From positions 6,014,001 to 6,078,000 of the forward strand of contig NZ_CP197418.1 in the NCBI RefSeq assembly GCF_052161655.1: 64,000 nt of DNA, written 5' to 3'. Every line of letters begins with the position of its first letter. The first letter of the stretch is position 1. The notes below the pieces were generated by a model. The model made no database searches. It was not told the origin of the DNA and saw nothing but the letters and a program-made list of their open reading frames with translations. This document shows positions 45,083 to 53,689 of the stretch, piece by piece. Source of the DNA: Novipirellula sp052161655 (lineage in GTDB: Bacteria; Planctomycetota; Planctomycetia; Pirellulales; Pirellulaceae). The translations under genes were made by a program, and so were the position numbers.

Positions 45083-45113
45083 GTTCTCTATTTGTTGCTG
45101 GGGGAACAAAACC

Positions 45114-45198
45114 GTAGCGAAAGTCGCCAAGACTTTCGGCGGTCAGGGGGAAACGAAAGATGATTGCAACTGACGAAACTCTTGACGAGTTCCGCTAC
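45114..45198. repeat. inverted pair of REP-like hairpins
   Basis: Forward copy GTAGCGAAAGTC-gccaa-GACTTTCGG (45114-45139), inverted copy CGAAACTC-ttgac-GAGTTCCGCTAC (45174-45198). The inverted copy's GCTAC supplies the stop codon of the adjacent sulfatase gene. Confidence 0.8.
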
Positions 45199-46748
45199 GG
45201 GAGCCTGGCAGCATCATATTCGGATTCTTTGATCCACGTCAGGTCCGACCAATAGCCGGTGTCGTTTGCCTGGGCCTCGCCTGGGGTGGTGCGGCCGTTG
45301 ATGACGATGTCGGTAAGCTTTTTTTGCAGCGAGCTGGCGATCTCGGGATGCAAGGCAATCACGTTAGACGCTTCGGCAGGGTCTTTGGCAAGATCGTACA
45401 GTTCGTACTTAGATTTGCGATGCGGCAGTATCAATTTCCATGTTCCCTCGGTGACAGAGAAACGTCCGTCAATGCTGTGGTTGATCAGCGGCAAACGATC
45501 GTGCTTCGCCGCCGAATCGACCAACACCGAAGCAAAACTCTGACTATCTTCGCCAGCGTTTGCGGGGATCTCGGCGCCGAGAATTTCGGCCAACGTGGCC
45601 ATCAAGTCGAGCTGACCCACGAGTGCATCACAGCGGCGACCGGGCTCGGCAATGCCGCTTGGCCAACGAACAAAAAAGGGGACGCGGTGGCCGCCTTCGT
45701 AGATATCCCGTTTGCCGCCTCGGTAGAGCGAGCTACTGTCGTGATCAAAGTCTTCGATCCGTTTCTTCCATGATGTTTCCGGTCCATTGTCGCTGCTGTA
45801 TACGATCATGGTGTTTTGATCGAGACCGGATTGCTCGAGGAAGCTCAGGAAACGACCGACATGGTGGTCCGTTTCGATCACGAATTCGCCATAGCCGCCG
45901 GCGTTTCCTTGTCCGTGAAATTCAGGTAACGGACACACGGGGTAGTGGGGCGAGGTGTAAGGCAGATAAACGAAAAACGGTTTGCCAGATTTGGCATCAC
46001 TCGCTTTGCCCTCGATCCATTCAATCGCTTTGTCCGTGAACCGAGTCAAACATTGGTTGTCGATGAAATCGGGAGCCACCTCCATACCTCTGGTTCCAAC
46101 AACCTTGGCAGTTTCCTCTGGCGAATCTTGATAAGGTGGCATGATGCGATAGTCGACGTGCCGTTTGTTTGGTTTCTTGGCCGTGAACATCGTTGGCGGC
46201 ACCTTGGCATGCCGCCCTTCGAACCAAGCCAAGACACCATAGTTCAGTGACGCGGGAACGCCGTAGAAATAGTCGAACCCCTTGTCTAGCGGCATATCGC
46301 GAACCGGTTGCGTCCAGTCGCGATTGCGATAGTTCTCTCCGGGAAAATCCATACCGAGATGCCACTTGCCCACCATGGCGGTGTGGTAGCCGTTGTCTCG
46401 GAACAGCGAGGCAAGCGTCATGCGAGAATCGTCAATCAAGCACTTGCCTTCGGCGCCCATCACGCTCTTCTTCAAGGTCGTACGCCAAGAATAGCGGCCC
46501 GTTAACAGTCCGTATCGCGACGGCGTGCAGACGGAGTCCGAGCTATGCCCATTGGTAAAGGCGATTCCTTCGGCAGCAAGTCGGTCGATATTGGGCGTTT
46601 GGAACTTGGCGTCCGGATTCAGGCAACTGGCGTCTCCGAATCCTTGGTCATCGGTATAGATCACAATCACATTGGGCTTTTCAGCAGCAGGCAACAGCGA
46701 TTGCGGAACCATCAAAACGACGAATAGCAACAATACCGGTGGCTTCAT
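45195..46748 (-). CDS. secreted arylsulfatase-family protein (sulfatase 1)
   Basis: A 517-residue sulfatase with signal peptide (VLLLFVVLMVPQSLLPAA). Catalytic Cys74 lies in CTPSR, the site converted to formylglycine; metal residues include Asp33-Asp34 (YTDDQGFGD) and the later SSDNGPE. KWHLG, GGKRDIYEGGHRVPFFVRWP are standard. It should hydrolyse sulfate esters of polysaccharides in the periplasm. Its TAG stop (45195-45197) is inside a REP-like hairpin, so the last residues could be repeat-derived. It diverges from the 96-aa gene upstream of its start. Confidence 0.93.
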   Translation of the reverse strand: MKPPVLLLFVVLMVPQSLLPAAEKPNVIVIYTDDQGFGDASCLNPDAKFQTPNIDRLAAEGIAFTNGHSSDSVCTPSRYGLLTGRYSWRTTLKKSVMGAEGKCLIDDSRMTLASLFRDNGYHTAMVGKWHLGMDFPGENYRNRDWTQPVRDMPLDKGFDYFYGVPASLNYGVLAWFEGRHAKVPPTMFTAKKPNKRHVDYRIMPPYQDSPEETAKVVGTRGMEVAPDFIDNQCLTRFTDKAIEWIEGKASDAKSGKPFFVYLPYTSPHYPVCPLPEFHGQGNAGGYGEFVIETDHHVGRFLSFLEQSGLDQNTMIVYSSDNGPETSWKKRIEDFDHDSSSLYRGGKRDIYEGGHRVPFFVRWPSGIAEPGRRCDALVGQLDLMATLAEILGAEIPANAGEDSQSFASVLVDSAAKHDRLPLINHSIDGRFSVTEGTWKLILPHRKSKYELYDLAKDPAEASNVIALHPEIASSLQKKLTDIVINGRTTPGEAQANDTGYWSDLTWIKESEYDAARLP

Positions 46749-46993
46749 GGCGTCGAACTACTTTGTAAGGTGGAAATCGATCGAGTCGGCTGCGGGGGCA
46801 ATCGTGACGAACTGACCGCTACGTATTAACTAGCGTAACACGTTTTCTCGTTCAGAATCGAGGTGACGGGGGGTGAAAAGGTTGATGTCCGCGATTCGAT
46901 CGTGGACAATGCAACTCGCGAACCCCCGTGTTCTGACTAAAATAATCCGATCTCACGTCGAACCGTTGACTTAACCCGCTGCGAAGCCATTTT

Positions 46994-47284
46994 ATGACCG
47001 ATTCCGATGAACCCTCGAATCCCGAAGCCGTGCCCACCGAGCCCGCAGGCCCAACAAAAGAAGAATTGCGATTGGCGATGAAGGCGTTTCGCAAACGCTT
47101 GAAGCTGACTCGATTGGACGATGAGTCGCGATTGGGTTATGGCCCAATGTCATCAGGACAATCTTCGGGCGTTGCCGCGATCACGCCTCCGGACTCGTAC
47201 CCCAAATCCGTTTGGCAAGAATTGGCCAATCAAGGAAAACTGAAACGCGAAGGCGGCGGTCTGTATTCCATCGTCGGTTCGTAA
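46994..47284 (+). CDS. small hypothetical protein
   Basis: A 96-residue protein. An acidic/Pro N-terminus (DSDEPSNPEAVPTEPAGP) is followed by a basic helix (KEELRLAMKAFRKRLKLTRLDDESRLGYG) and a Gly/Ser linker, then a short C-terminal region SVWQELANQGKLKREGGGLYSIV that looks like a winged-helix-like beta-hairpin end. Found upstream of and divergent from sulfatase 1. Likely conserved in planctomycetes; function unknown. Confidence 0.55.
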   Translation: MTDSDEPSNPEAVPTEPAGPTKEELRLAMKAFRKRLKLTRLDDESRLGYGPMSSGQSSGVAAITPPDSYPKSVWQELANQGKLKREGGGLYSIVGS

Positions 47285-47287
47285 GGC

Positions 47288-47305
47288 GACCTGCCTAAGC
47301 AGGTC
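47288..47305 (+). terminator. hairpin after the 96-aa gene
   Basis: GACCTGC-ctaa-GCAGGTC forms a seven-base stem three bases after the stop codon. No T-run follows directly, so termination is uncertain. Confidence 0.45.
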
Positions 47306-47337
47306 AATATGAGTCATTCCACATAATGATCTGAGCC

Positions 47338-47511
47338 GACGGCGCTAGCCGCGGGCAAGTTTCCTACAATTTTGAGTGGCCTGCGGCTAGCGGGCTGTTG
47401 ATTGAATCGAGATGCAAATCGCATTGCTGAGCCGTGGGCCGTAAGGCACCGGGTAATGCGTGGAACCCGGCCGCTCACGCGTCACGGCTCACAAAACGAT
47501 CGACGTTTCAT
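47338..47511 (+). repeat. long palindromic repeat, copy A
   Basis: About 170 bp related, in inverted orientation, to 53707-53926. Shared blocks include GCTAGCCGCGGGCA, TTTCCTACAAT, GCGGGCTGTTGATT, GTGGGCCGTAAGGCACCGGG and CGGCCGCTCACGCGTCACGG. The two copies flank the 47.6-53.7 kb genes. Confidence 0.8.
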
Positions 47512-47599
47512 CGGTAAATACCAAACGCCTGACTAACGTTCCGTCCCACCTTAAAAACCACTTCCCTCCTTCACTCCCTCCCATTTTGTAAAGCTAAAC

Positions 47600-48223
47600 A
47601 TGAAACGACTTGTTTTAACCCTTTCCCTGTGCTTGTTTGCAACCGCCAGTCTATTGCACGCGGAAGATCGTGTTTCCTCCGATTCGAGTAAAGACTCCGC
47701 CCTCTTTGATGGCAAGACATTGTCGGGTTGGCACACCAAGCCATCGGAATTTGCCAAGCACTGGACCGTTACCGACGGGATGATCATCGGCGACAATCCT
47801 GACAAAAAGGGATCGGTGTTGTGGACGGATGCCGACTACACCGATTTTGAAATGACCGTTGAATTCAAGACCGATTCACCCGATTATGATTCGGGCGTTT
47901 TTCTGCACGGCGAATCACACCAAGTGCAAATCGGAATTTCACGATCGCTAAAAGTCGACCTCACCGCGTGCATTTACGCACCAGTGGATAAACAAGGTTC
48001 GTATCCTGCGAAATCGGACAAGGTTAAAACGGTTCATAAGCTAGGTGAATGGAACACATTGCGAATGGTAGTAACTGGCATGCGTATCCAGACGTTCCTG
48101 AACGATGAGCCGTTTGTTGACTACACCGCGATCCGGTTTCCGGAAAAAGGAAAGATCGGACTTCAGTTGCACGCCGGTGTGCATCAGAAGATGTTGTTCC
48201 GAAATTTCCAGATTCAACAATAA
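47600..48223 (+). CDS. secreted DUF1080 (3-keto-disaccharide hydrolase-like) protein
   Basis: A 207-residue protein with a signal peptide (MKRLVLTLSLCLFATASLLHA) and one LamG-like jellyroll. The family pattern is clear: ALFDGKTLSGWHT, MIIGDNPDKKGSVLW, TDFEMTVEFKT, DSGVFLHG, WNTLRMVVTGMRIQTFLND and GKIGLQLHAG. DUF1080 proteins bind or hydrolyse carbohydrates outside the cytoplasm and are numerous in planctomycetes. It is a single gene between two repeat regions. Confidence 0.88.
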   Translation: MKRLVLTLSLCLFATASLLHAEDRVSSDSSKDSALFDGKTLSGWHTKPSEFAKHWTVTDGMIIGDNPDKKGSVLWTDADYTDFEMTVEFKTDSPDYDSGVFLHGESHQVQIGISRSLKVDLTACIYAPVDKQGSYPAKSDKVKTVHKLGEWNTLRMVVTGMRIQTFLNDEPFVDYTAIRFPEKGKIGLQLHAGVHQKMLFRNFQIQQ

Positions 48224-48296
48224 CGAATCGGGATCGACTAAACATTGCGGACAACGCAGTGAAGCATTTTTTCCGATAGCGTTTGCGGCTTTTTAG

Positions 48297-48366
48297 CGCA
48301 GCGGAAGTCTTCAAGACTTTCGTTCCACGGCGCCTGCTCCCGAAACTCTTGACGACTTCCGCTACG
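48297..48366. repeat. inverted pair of REP-like hairpins
   Basis: Forward copy GCAGCGGAAGTC-ttcaa-GACTTTCG (48297-48322), inverted copy CGAAACTC-ttgac-GACTTCCGCTACG (48341-48366). It lies between convergent DUF1080 and catalase genes. Confidence 0.75.
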
Positions 48367-48404
48367 AAATGCTCCACAGCGTTGCGCTACGAACGCGATG
48401 CCGT

Positions 48405-50489
48405 TTACATCGAGCGAACTTGGGGTTCGCGTACCCAGATGCGGTGCTGCTTGGCTTGCTCGACAAATTTGTCGAGCTTGGCGTCGTTGACGTCGACGAT
48501 TCCCTCGTCAGCATCGAGAGCGACCGACGCTTTTTCAAACAAGCCTGTCGCTGCTTCGGTGTATCCGATGACTTTCAAATGAGCGAAAGCGTCTCGGATC
48601 CAATCAATAGCGGCGGCTTCGTTGGAAAGCGATTTGGCCTTCTCTTTTGCGGGGGCTACAATCACGCAATCAAACAGCACCGAAGGGGCACCGGCCAAGA
48701 AATGCTCTGGCATGACTTTTTCCCCAGCACTGGTTTCGATCTCGCCTGCATTGGGTGCGACGATCGACAACATCGCACCTTCGGCGTGAGCCGTTTCGCG
48801 GATTGCCTTTAGCAATTTATCATCCGCGCCCGCAGTGATCAGCAGGCCAATCTTTTTGCCTGCTAAGGATTTCGGGGCCGCGGCGTATTGCGACAGTGGC
48901 TTGGACGGATCAGGATCGCCCACGGGCACGCGAGGCTTAATCGAATCGCCTTGACCTTTCATGCCCAGCGCAGCGGCCACTTGCTCGACAAGCTTTTTGT
49001 CGACGTTCTTCAGATGCCCCAACATCCGCGTGCGGATTTTGATTTCGTCACATTTTCCAAGCTCGAACGCAAACCCACCGACGATGTGACGCTGCTCAGG
49101 CTCCGTCATCGATTTCCAGAACAATCGAGCTTGCGTGTAATAGTCTGCGAAACTTTCGGGGCGGATACGCAATTTCTTGCCCGACTCTTCCGCCGGATAC
49201 GAAGTGAAGCCGGCTTTGGGATCTTCACGCGGTTGGCCATCATCCAGTGAGTTTGGCTCGTACGCGACTCGGGCCGTCGGCACCTCGGTTTGCATGTGCC
49301 CATCACGCTGGAAATTTGCAAAGGGGCACTTCGGTTTGTTGACGGGGATTTGGTGAAAGTTCGGACTTCCCAGTCGCGAGAGCTGTGTGTCCAGATACGA
49401 GAACAGTCGTCCTTGCAGCAGCGGGTCGTTGCTGAAGTCGATGCCCGGAACAACGTGCGACGGACAGAACGCCACTTGTTCGGTCTCTGCGAAAAAGTTG
49501 TCAACGTTACGATTGAGCACCATCTTTCCGAGCGGCGTTAACGGAACGATCTCTTCCGGAATCAACTTTGTGGGATCAAGCACATCAAAGTCGAATTCGG
49601 CTGCTTGATCTTCACTGAATGCTTGGACTGAGAGTTCCCACTCGGGAAAATCTTTGGCCTCAATCGCATTCCATAAATCACGACGATGGAAGTCGGGATC
49701 TGCGCCGCCGATTTTTACCGCCTCGTCCCAAATCAATGAGAATGTACCGAGTTTGGGACGCCAATGGAATTTGACGAATTTGGATTCGCCCTTTTTGTTA
49801 ATCATCCGGAACGTGTGAACGCCAAACCCTTCCATCATGCGAAAGGAACGCGGAATGGCGCGGTCGGACATAATCCACATCAACATGTGCATCGCTTCGG
49901 AATTGAGCGAGACAAAATCCCAAAACGTGTTATGAGCCGATTGTGCCTGTGGGAAATCGCGGTCGGGCTCGGGTTTGACACTATGGACCAAGTCGGGGAA
50001 CTTGATCGCGTCTTGGATAAAGAACACGGGCATGTTGTTACCGACAAGATCGTAGTTGCCTTGATCGGTGTAAAACTTGACCGAGAACCCGCGCACGTCG
50101 CGCGCCGTGTCAAACGAACCCGCGCGACCCGCAACTGTCGAGAACCGGCAGAATACTGGCGTTTGCACTGAGGGATCCTGTAAGAATCCCGCCTTGGTCA
50201 GACCCGCGTGCGACTTGTAGGTCTGAAAATAGCCGTGGGCGGCATAACCGCGCGCGTGGACGACACGTTCAGGGATCCGCTCGTGATCAAAGTGCGTGAT
50301 TTTTTCACGCATAATGTGGTCTTCGAGCAATTGCGGCCCACGCTCACCCAGGGTCAACGTGTTTTGATCATCGGCGATCACAAGGCCTTGATTCGTCGTC
50401 AAGCGAGCACCATCACCCGAGACGGTTTGGTGCGGTTCGCCTCCGTGGCCAACGTTGGTTTTTCCGGTGGATTGATTTTGTTTAGCCAT
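48405..50489 (-). CDS. katE: large-subunit catalase HPII
   Basis: A 694-residue monofunctional haem catalase. Active-site residues are His78 (VVHARGYAAHG), Asn151 (LVGNNMPVFF) and the haem-ligating Tyr in RLFSYLDTQLSRLG. The extra C-terminal domain (about 540-690, GKKIGLLITAGADDKLLKA) is the flavodoxin/GATase-like domain typical of HPII. It converts hydrogen peroxide to water and oxygen. Long N-terminal tail (1-50) is Gln/Gly-rich, as usual. It heads a minus-strand unit in a group of stress-type genes. Confidence 0.95.
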   Translation of the reverse strand: MAKQNQSTGKTNVGHGGEPHQTVSGDGARLTTNQGLVIADDQNTLTLGERGPQLLEDHIMREKITHFDHERIPERVVHARGYAAHGYFQTYKSHAGLTKAGFLQDPSVQTPVFCRFSTVAGRAGSFDTARDVRGFSVKFYTDQGNYDLVGNNMPVFFIQDAIKFPDLVHSVKPEPDRDFPQAQSAHNTFWDFVSLNSEAMHMLMWIMSDRAIPRSFRMMEGFGVHTFRMINKKGESKFVKFHWRPKLGTFSLIWDEAVKIGGADPDFHRRDLWNAIEAKDFPEWELSVQAFSEDQAAEFDFDVLDPTKLIPEEIVPLTPLGKMVLNRNVDNFFAETEQVAFCPSHVVPGIDFSNDPLLQGRLFSYLDTQLSRLGSPNFHQIPVNKPKCPFANFQRDGHMQTEVPTARVAYEPNSLDDGQPREDPKAGFTSYPAEESGKKLRIRPESFADYYTQARLFWKSMTEPEQRHIVGGFAFELGKCDEIKIRTRMLGHLKNVDKKLVEQVAAALGMKGQGDSIKPRVPVGDPDPSKPLSQYAAAPKSLAGKKIGLLITAGADDKLLKAIRETAHAEGAMLSIVAPNAGEIETSAGEKVMPEHFLAGAPSVLFDCVIVAPAKEKAKSLSNEAAAIDWIRDAFAHLKVIGYTEAATGLFEKASVALDADEGIVDVNDAKLDKFVEQAKQHRIWVREPQVRSM

Positions 50490-50608
50490 GGACAGGGATC
50501 TCTCGTGAGGTTGGGAGGTGGAACGAATGCGAACGATGGATGTTCAGGTTGGAACGCAGCAACGATCATTGCTGACGAATTCCGCACGTACCAAGCAAAC
50601 GTTGTTCC

Positions 50609-51634
50609 TCAATCAAGCATCGCATCAAAGAATCGGATCGAGGCACGCTCGTGCCATCGCTTTCCCTGGCGATCTAGAAATCCAGTGTGCCCGCCGGATG
50701 CCGCTAAGGCTGGGTACAGCGGCCCATCGGTGATCCAGTCGCGATTCGTAAAGACCGCTTCATCGACCACCGGATCGTCGGATGCGTGAAAAAGCAAGGT
50801 TGGCGTTTGGATCTTGTCGAGAACGTAAATCGCCGAGTTCTCGCGGTAAAACTCTTTGGCGCCGTCGAAGCCCAAGTGCTTGGCGGTGAATTGGTCATCA
50901 AGCTGCCAGACCGACGACGCATTTTTGATGGATTTACGTTCATCGTCCGTCAACTGCGCTCCCTCTCGGAGCAATTCGTCGCGTTGCTTTTTCAGTAGAT
51001 AGCGATCGAATAGTCGGTTCAGTCCACTGCGCAGATTCGTCGAGGTTGTTTCCATGTCTAGCGGTGCCGAGACGGCTGTCGCAGCCCGAAATGCAGATTC
51101 GTTTGCCGTTTCGGCGAGATATCGCAGCAAGACATTCGCCCCCAAAGAGAACGCGATCGCTGCGAGTCCGTTGCGAGTCCACTCTGGTCGTTGTTGATGC
51201 AAGTATTCGACCAGCAGCACGATGTCGTCGGTATAACCAGGATGGTGAAAGCGGATGCAGTTCCGAGCGGAGCTACCAGCCCCGCGGTTATTCCACAGCA
51301 CCACCGGATAATCGGCGTCGAGCAACCGCTCGGCCATCGAACGCATGTACCCACTTCGCGCATGGCCCCCCATTCCATGAAACAGGATAACGGTCGGTTT
51401 ATTGGTAACATCAGCGGCAGGCAAATAGTAGCCGCTCAATACGTCCGGCGGCGTTTGGTCGCCGGGGACGTCAAAGGCAACGCAGCCCTCGTAGTGGTCG
51501 ACATCCAAATCAGGACGCATCGTCTTGATTGACAGCGTTTGTAGCCATCCGCCAGGGCAACAACGATGGGGCTCGAATGGATCGAGCCACTCGAAATTGG
51601 AGATCGCGAACTTATCCGCTTGGTGTGTTGACAC
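50609..51634 (-). CDS. alpha/beta hydrolase of the YheT type
   Basis: A 341-residue hydrolase using GTG at 51634; the TTG at 51652 would sit on top of the GGAGG ribosome site, which is 11 bases before the GTG. Motifs: ILFHGMGGHARSGY (oxyanion), NNRGAGSS, nucleophile Ser in FSLGANVLLRYL, acid Asp in ASDDPVVDE, and His in GGHTGFLDRQG. YheT-like proteins are putative esterases. It follows the DUF4235-like gene by only a few bases, so they are co-transcribed. Confidence 0.8.
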   Translation of the reverse strand: MSTHQADKFAISNFEWLDPFEPHRCCPGGWLQTLSIKTMRPDLDVDHYEGCVAFDVPGDQTPPDVLSGYYLPAADVTNKPTVILFHGMGGHARSGYMRSMAERLLDADYPVVLWNNRGAGSSARNCIRFHHPGYTDDIVLLVEYLHQQRPEWTRNGLAAIAFSLGANVLLRYLAETANESAFRAATAVSAPLDMETTSTNLRSGLNRLFDRYLLKKQRDELLREGAQLTDDERKSIKNASSVWQLDDQFTAKHLGFDGAKEFYRENSAIYVLDKIQTPTLLFHASDDPVVDEAVFTNRDWITDGPLYPALAASGGHTGFLDRQGKRWHERASIRFFDAMLD

Positions 51635-51639
51635 CGTTG

Positions 51640-51987
51640 TTATGACCTCCAACTACGGTACGCGCCGCTGCTGGCGCGTCGCGATGCAATCCGGGCAATG
51701 CCAACGACTGCGCCCGATGCAGCGCCCCAAAGGATTGCCTCTCGCCATGCCACTTCACGCGACGTTGGGTTTTTAGGGGGATCGCGGTCCAGCGTGGTTT
51801 GCCATGCCGCCTCGAGCAAATGACGTGCTACAAACGTGGCCCCAATCGCTGCGACAAAAGCAATCGCAGATTCGGTGCGGCCAATGCCCGGGTTGCGTCC
51901 GTCGGGTTCGTCGCGGCCGGTGTACTCGCCGACTCTATTTCGCAAGTCATCATAACGGTCGTGAATCGTTTCCATTGTGCCGGACAT
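51640..51987 (-). CDS. DUF4235-like small membrane protein
   Basis: A 115-residue protein starting at ATG 51987. Residues 1-35 are charged (TIHDRYDDLRNRVGEYTGRD), then two hydrophobic helices (AIAFVAAIGATFVARHLLEAA and AILWGAASGAVVGIARIASRR) flank a short polar loop (DPPKNPTSREVAWRE). This matches the DUF4235 pattern with K(N)PTS in the loop. The stop is six bases before the GTG of the YheT-like gene, and GGAGG lies in its last codons. DUF4235 proteins often occur with stress genes; role unknown. Confidence 0.6.
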   Translation of the reverse strand: MSGTMETIHDRYDDLRNRVGEYTGRDEPDGRNPGIGRTESAIAFVAAIGATFVARHLLEAAWQTTLDRDPPKNPTSREVAWREAILWGAASGAVVGIARIASRRASSGAYRSWRS

Positions 51988-52486
51988 AACATCTCTTTCG
52001 TTCAAGTAGATTCGTAAAAATTTGATACTTCTCGGTAATCGCCACCCAAAAACACTCGTACCCAGGCTCCTGCCTGGGTACGCACTGCGTTCGAGGCTCC
52101 CGCTTCGTCTTTTCTCACTCGGCAGGCAGGAGACTGAGAACCAGTGGTCACGTTTACCGAGAAGTGTCGTGAAAATTGTCAGTGCTTAGTTCAAAGACTT
52201 CGCAATCAACGTGCCACGATCCGGACGATTCCCAATCGAGTGCCCGCGTCACCATAAAACTTGTTAATGGCAGCGAATCATCCAACGAAGCCACAGAAGA
52301 TGTGGTTGCTGGGCGTTCAGGCTGTTTGATTTGGATTCACAGTGCTTGGAGAGGGAGAACCTTTGGCAGCAGTCTTGTTTCGAACATCGATCGACGCGTT
52401 TTGTCGCCGTTGCCTGGGAACATCATTTGCGACGACGGCTCACAGTTTCCTGGGCTAACGATGTTCTCGCAGAAGGTAAACACACA
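51988..52486. other. divergent spacer with MITE-like element
   Basis: The region between the DUF4235-like gene and the App1 gene holds the 139-bp element at 52027-52165; the rest (52166-52486) has open frames that overlap the App1 start but lack support. Confidence 0.5.
52027..52165. repeat. MITE-like element with nested hairpin
   Basis: Ends ACTTCTCGGTAA (52027-52038) and TTACCGAGAAGT (52154-52165) are exact mirrors. Inside, TACCCAGGC-tcct-GCCTGGGTA (52059-52080) forms a perfect hairpin. No coding potential. Confidence 0.75.
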
Positions 52487-53689
52487 ATGGCTGGCCACCA
52501 TGGCGACCACGAATCAGAGGCATGGCGTGACGTTTTCAGGACATGGCTGACGCAGACCGCGTCATCCGCAGACGACGTGATGGATGCGGGAATACGGCGA
52601 TTGCGAAAACGGTTGGGCCGCTGTGGTGTCCCCAATATCCAACCGTACATCGGCTACGCCACTCGCGGTGCGATTCGACTGCATGGCCGCGTGCTCACCA
52701 ACCCGCCGCTCGATCCCGATTTTGAAAGCGACAGGTGGTGGCAAAATTTATCCAATGCCATTGGTCGATTCGCCAGCGATGAAGTGCCCAATGTGATGGT
52801 CAAAGCAACGGCGGGTGGCAGTGCGGGTAGCACCCACAGCGACAACGAAGGCTACTTCCATTTTGATCTGCCACGTGAAACGGGAGGCGGCGACCAAATA
52901 TTCTGGTCACCCGCAATCATGCAGATCGCGGGCGATAATGGCTCGCCGAGCCAATCGAGCACCACCACGTGCGATGTCATGTATGTGCCCGATCATGCAA
53001 AATTCGGCATCATCAGTGATATCGATGATACGATTTTGCACACCGGCGCCATCGACATCGCTACGATGGCAAAGCTTACCTTTTTAGGGAACGCGCGTAC
53101 TCGAGCTCCGCTATGCGGTGTGGCAAAGTTGTACGAGATGTTGCAGCACGATGGGGACATCGAAAGCGAACCGCTTAATCCCATCTTCTACGTCTCCAGT
53201 TCGCCATGGAACCTGTACGATCTGCTCGAAGACTTCCTTGAATTAAACGCAATCCCCAAGGGGCCCATTCTATTGCGAGATTTGGGGTTCGATGAAAACA
53301 AATTGTTCAAAGAAGGACACGAGCACAAGTTGGTCAAAGCACGTCGTTTGATGCAGCAGTATGAATCACTGCAATTCGTGCTGTTCGGAGATTCAGGTCA
53401 AGAAGACGCGAGGCTGTATGCGGAAGCAGCCAAGGAATTTGGCTCGCGAATACGGGCCATCTTTATTCGTGATATTGATCCGGGGCTTTCGAGTGAACAT
53501 GACCAACGGGTGGACATTCACGTTCGTGCATCACGAGCGGCTGGGGTTCCCATGTACTTGGTCAGCGACAGTACCGAAGTGGCTCGGATCGCGATCGAGC
53601 ATCGGTTGATTCCCGCATCAGCGCTGGCGGAAATTGCTACGGCTACGCAGCGAGATCGCCAGCGAAAAGAAAACATTTTGCAGCCGTAA
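52487..53689 (+). CDS. App1-family phosphatase (DUF2183)
   Basis: A 400-residue protein starting at ATG 52487 with AAGGT eleven bases upstream; the frame is open to 52331 but the extension is not family-like. The App1 catalytic site DIDDT gives Asp178, Asp180 and Thr182 (HAD-type DxDxT), with FYVSSSPWNLYD and LFGDSGQEDARLY later. In yeast App1 is a phosphatidate phosphatase; bacterial members may act on a phospholipid phosphate. No membrane segment. It is divergent from the catalase/hydrolase genes. Confidence 0.87.
   Translation: MAGHHGDHESEAWRDVFRTWLTQTASSADDVMDAGIRRLRKRLGRCGVPNIQPYIGYATRGAIRLHGRVLTNPPLDPDFESDRWWQNLSNAIGRFASDEVPNVMVKATAGGSAGSTHSDNEGYFHFDLPRETGGGDQIFWSPAIMQIAGDNGSPSQSSTTTCDVMYVPDHAKFGIISDIDDTILHTGAIDIATMAKLTFLGNARTRAPLCGVAKLYEMLQHDGDIESEPLNPIFYVSSSPWNLYDLLEDFLELNAIPKGPILLRDLGFDENKLFKEGHEHKLVKARRLMQQYESLQFVLFGDSGQEDARLYAEAAKEFGSRIRAIFIRDIDPGLSSEHDQRVDIHVRASRAAGVPMYLVSDSTEVARIAIEHRLIPASALAEIATATQRDRQRKENILQP

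Larger units (their letters stand above)
47285..47599. other. spacer with long palindromic repeat
   Basis: No gene; mostly occupied by the repeat copy at 47338-47511. A small hairpin-like GACCTGCCTAAGCAGGTC lies at 47288-47305. Confidence 0.55.

Noticed and set aside
45083..45130. 16-residue extension of the helical protein gene
   Set aside because: Encoded partly by a REP-like hairpin; ATG at 45082 fits the family.
52176..52550. 124-codon frame overlapping the App1 start
   Set aside because: TTG start, no ribosome site, composition unlike neighbours; the App1 frame has clear motifs and its own start.
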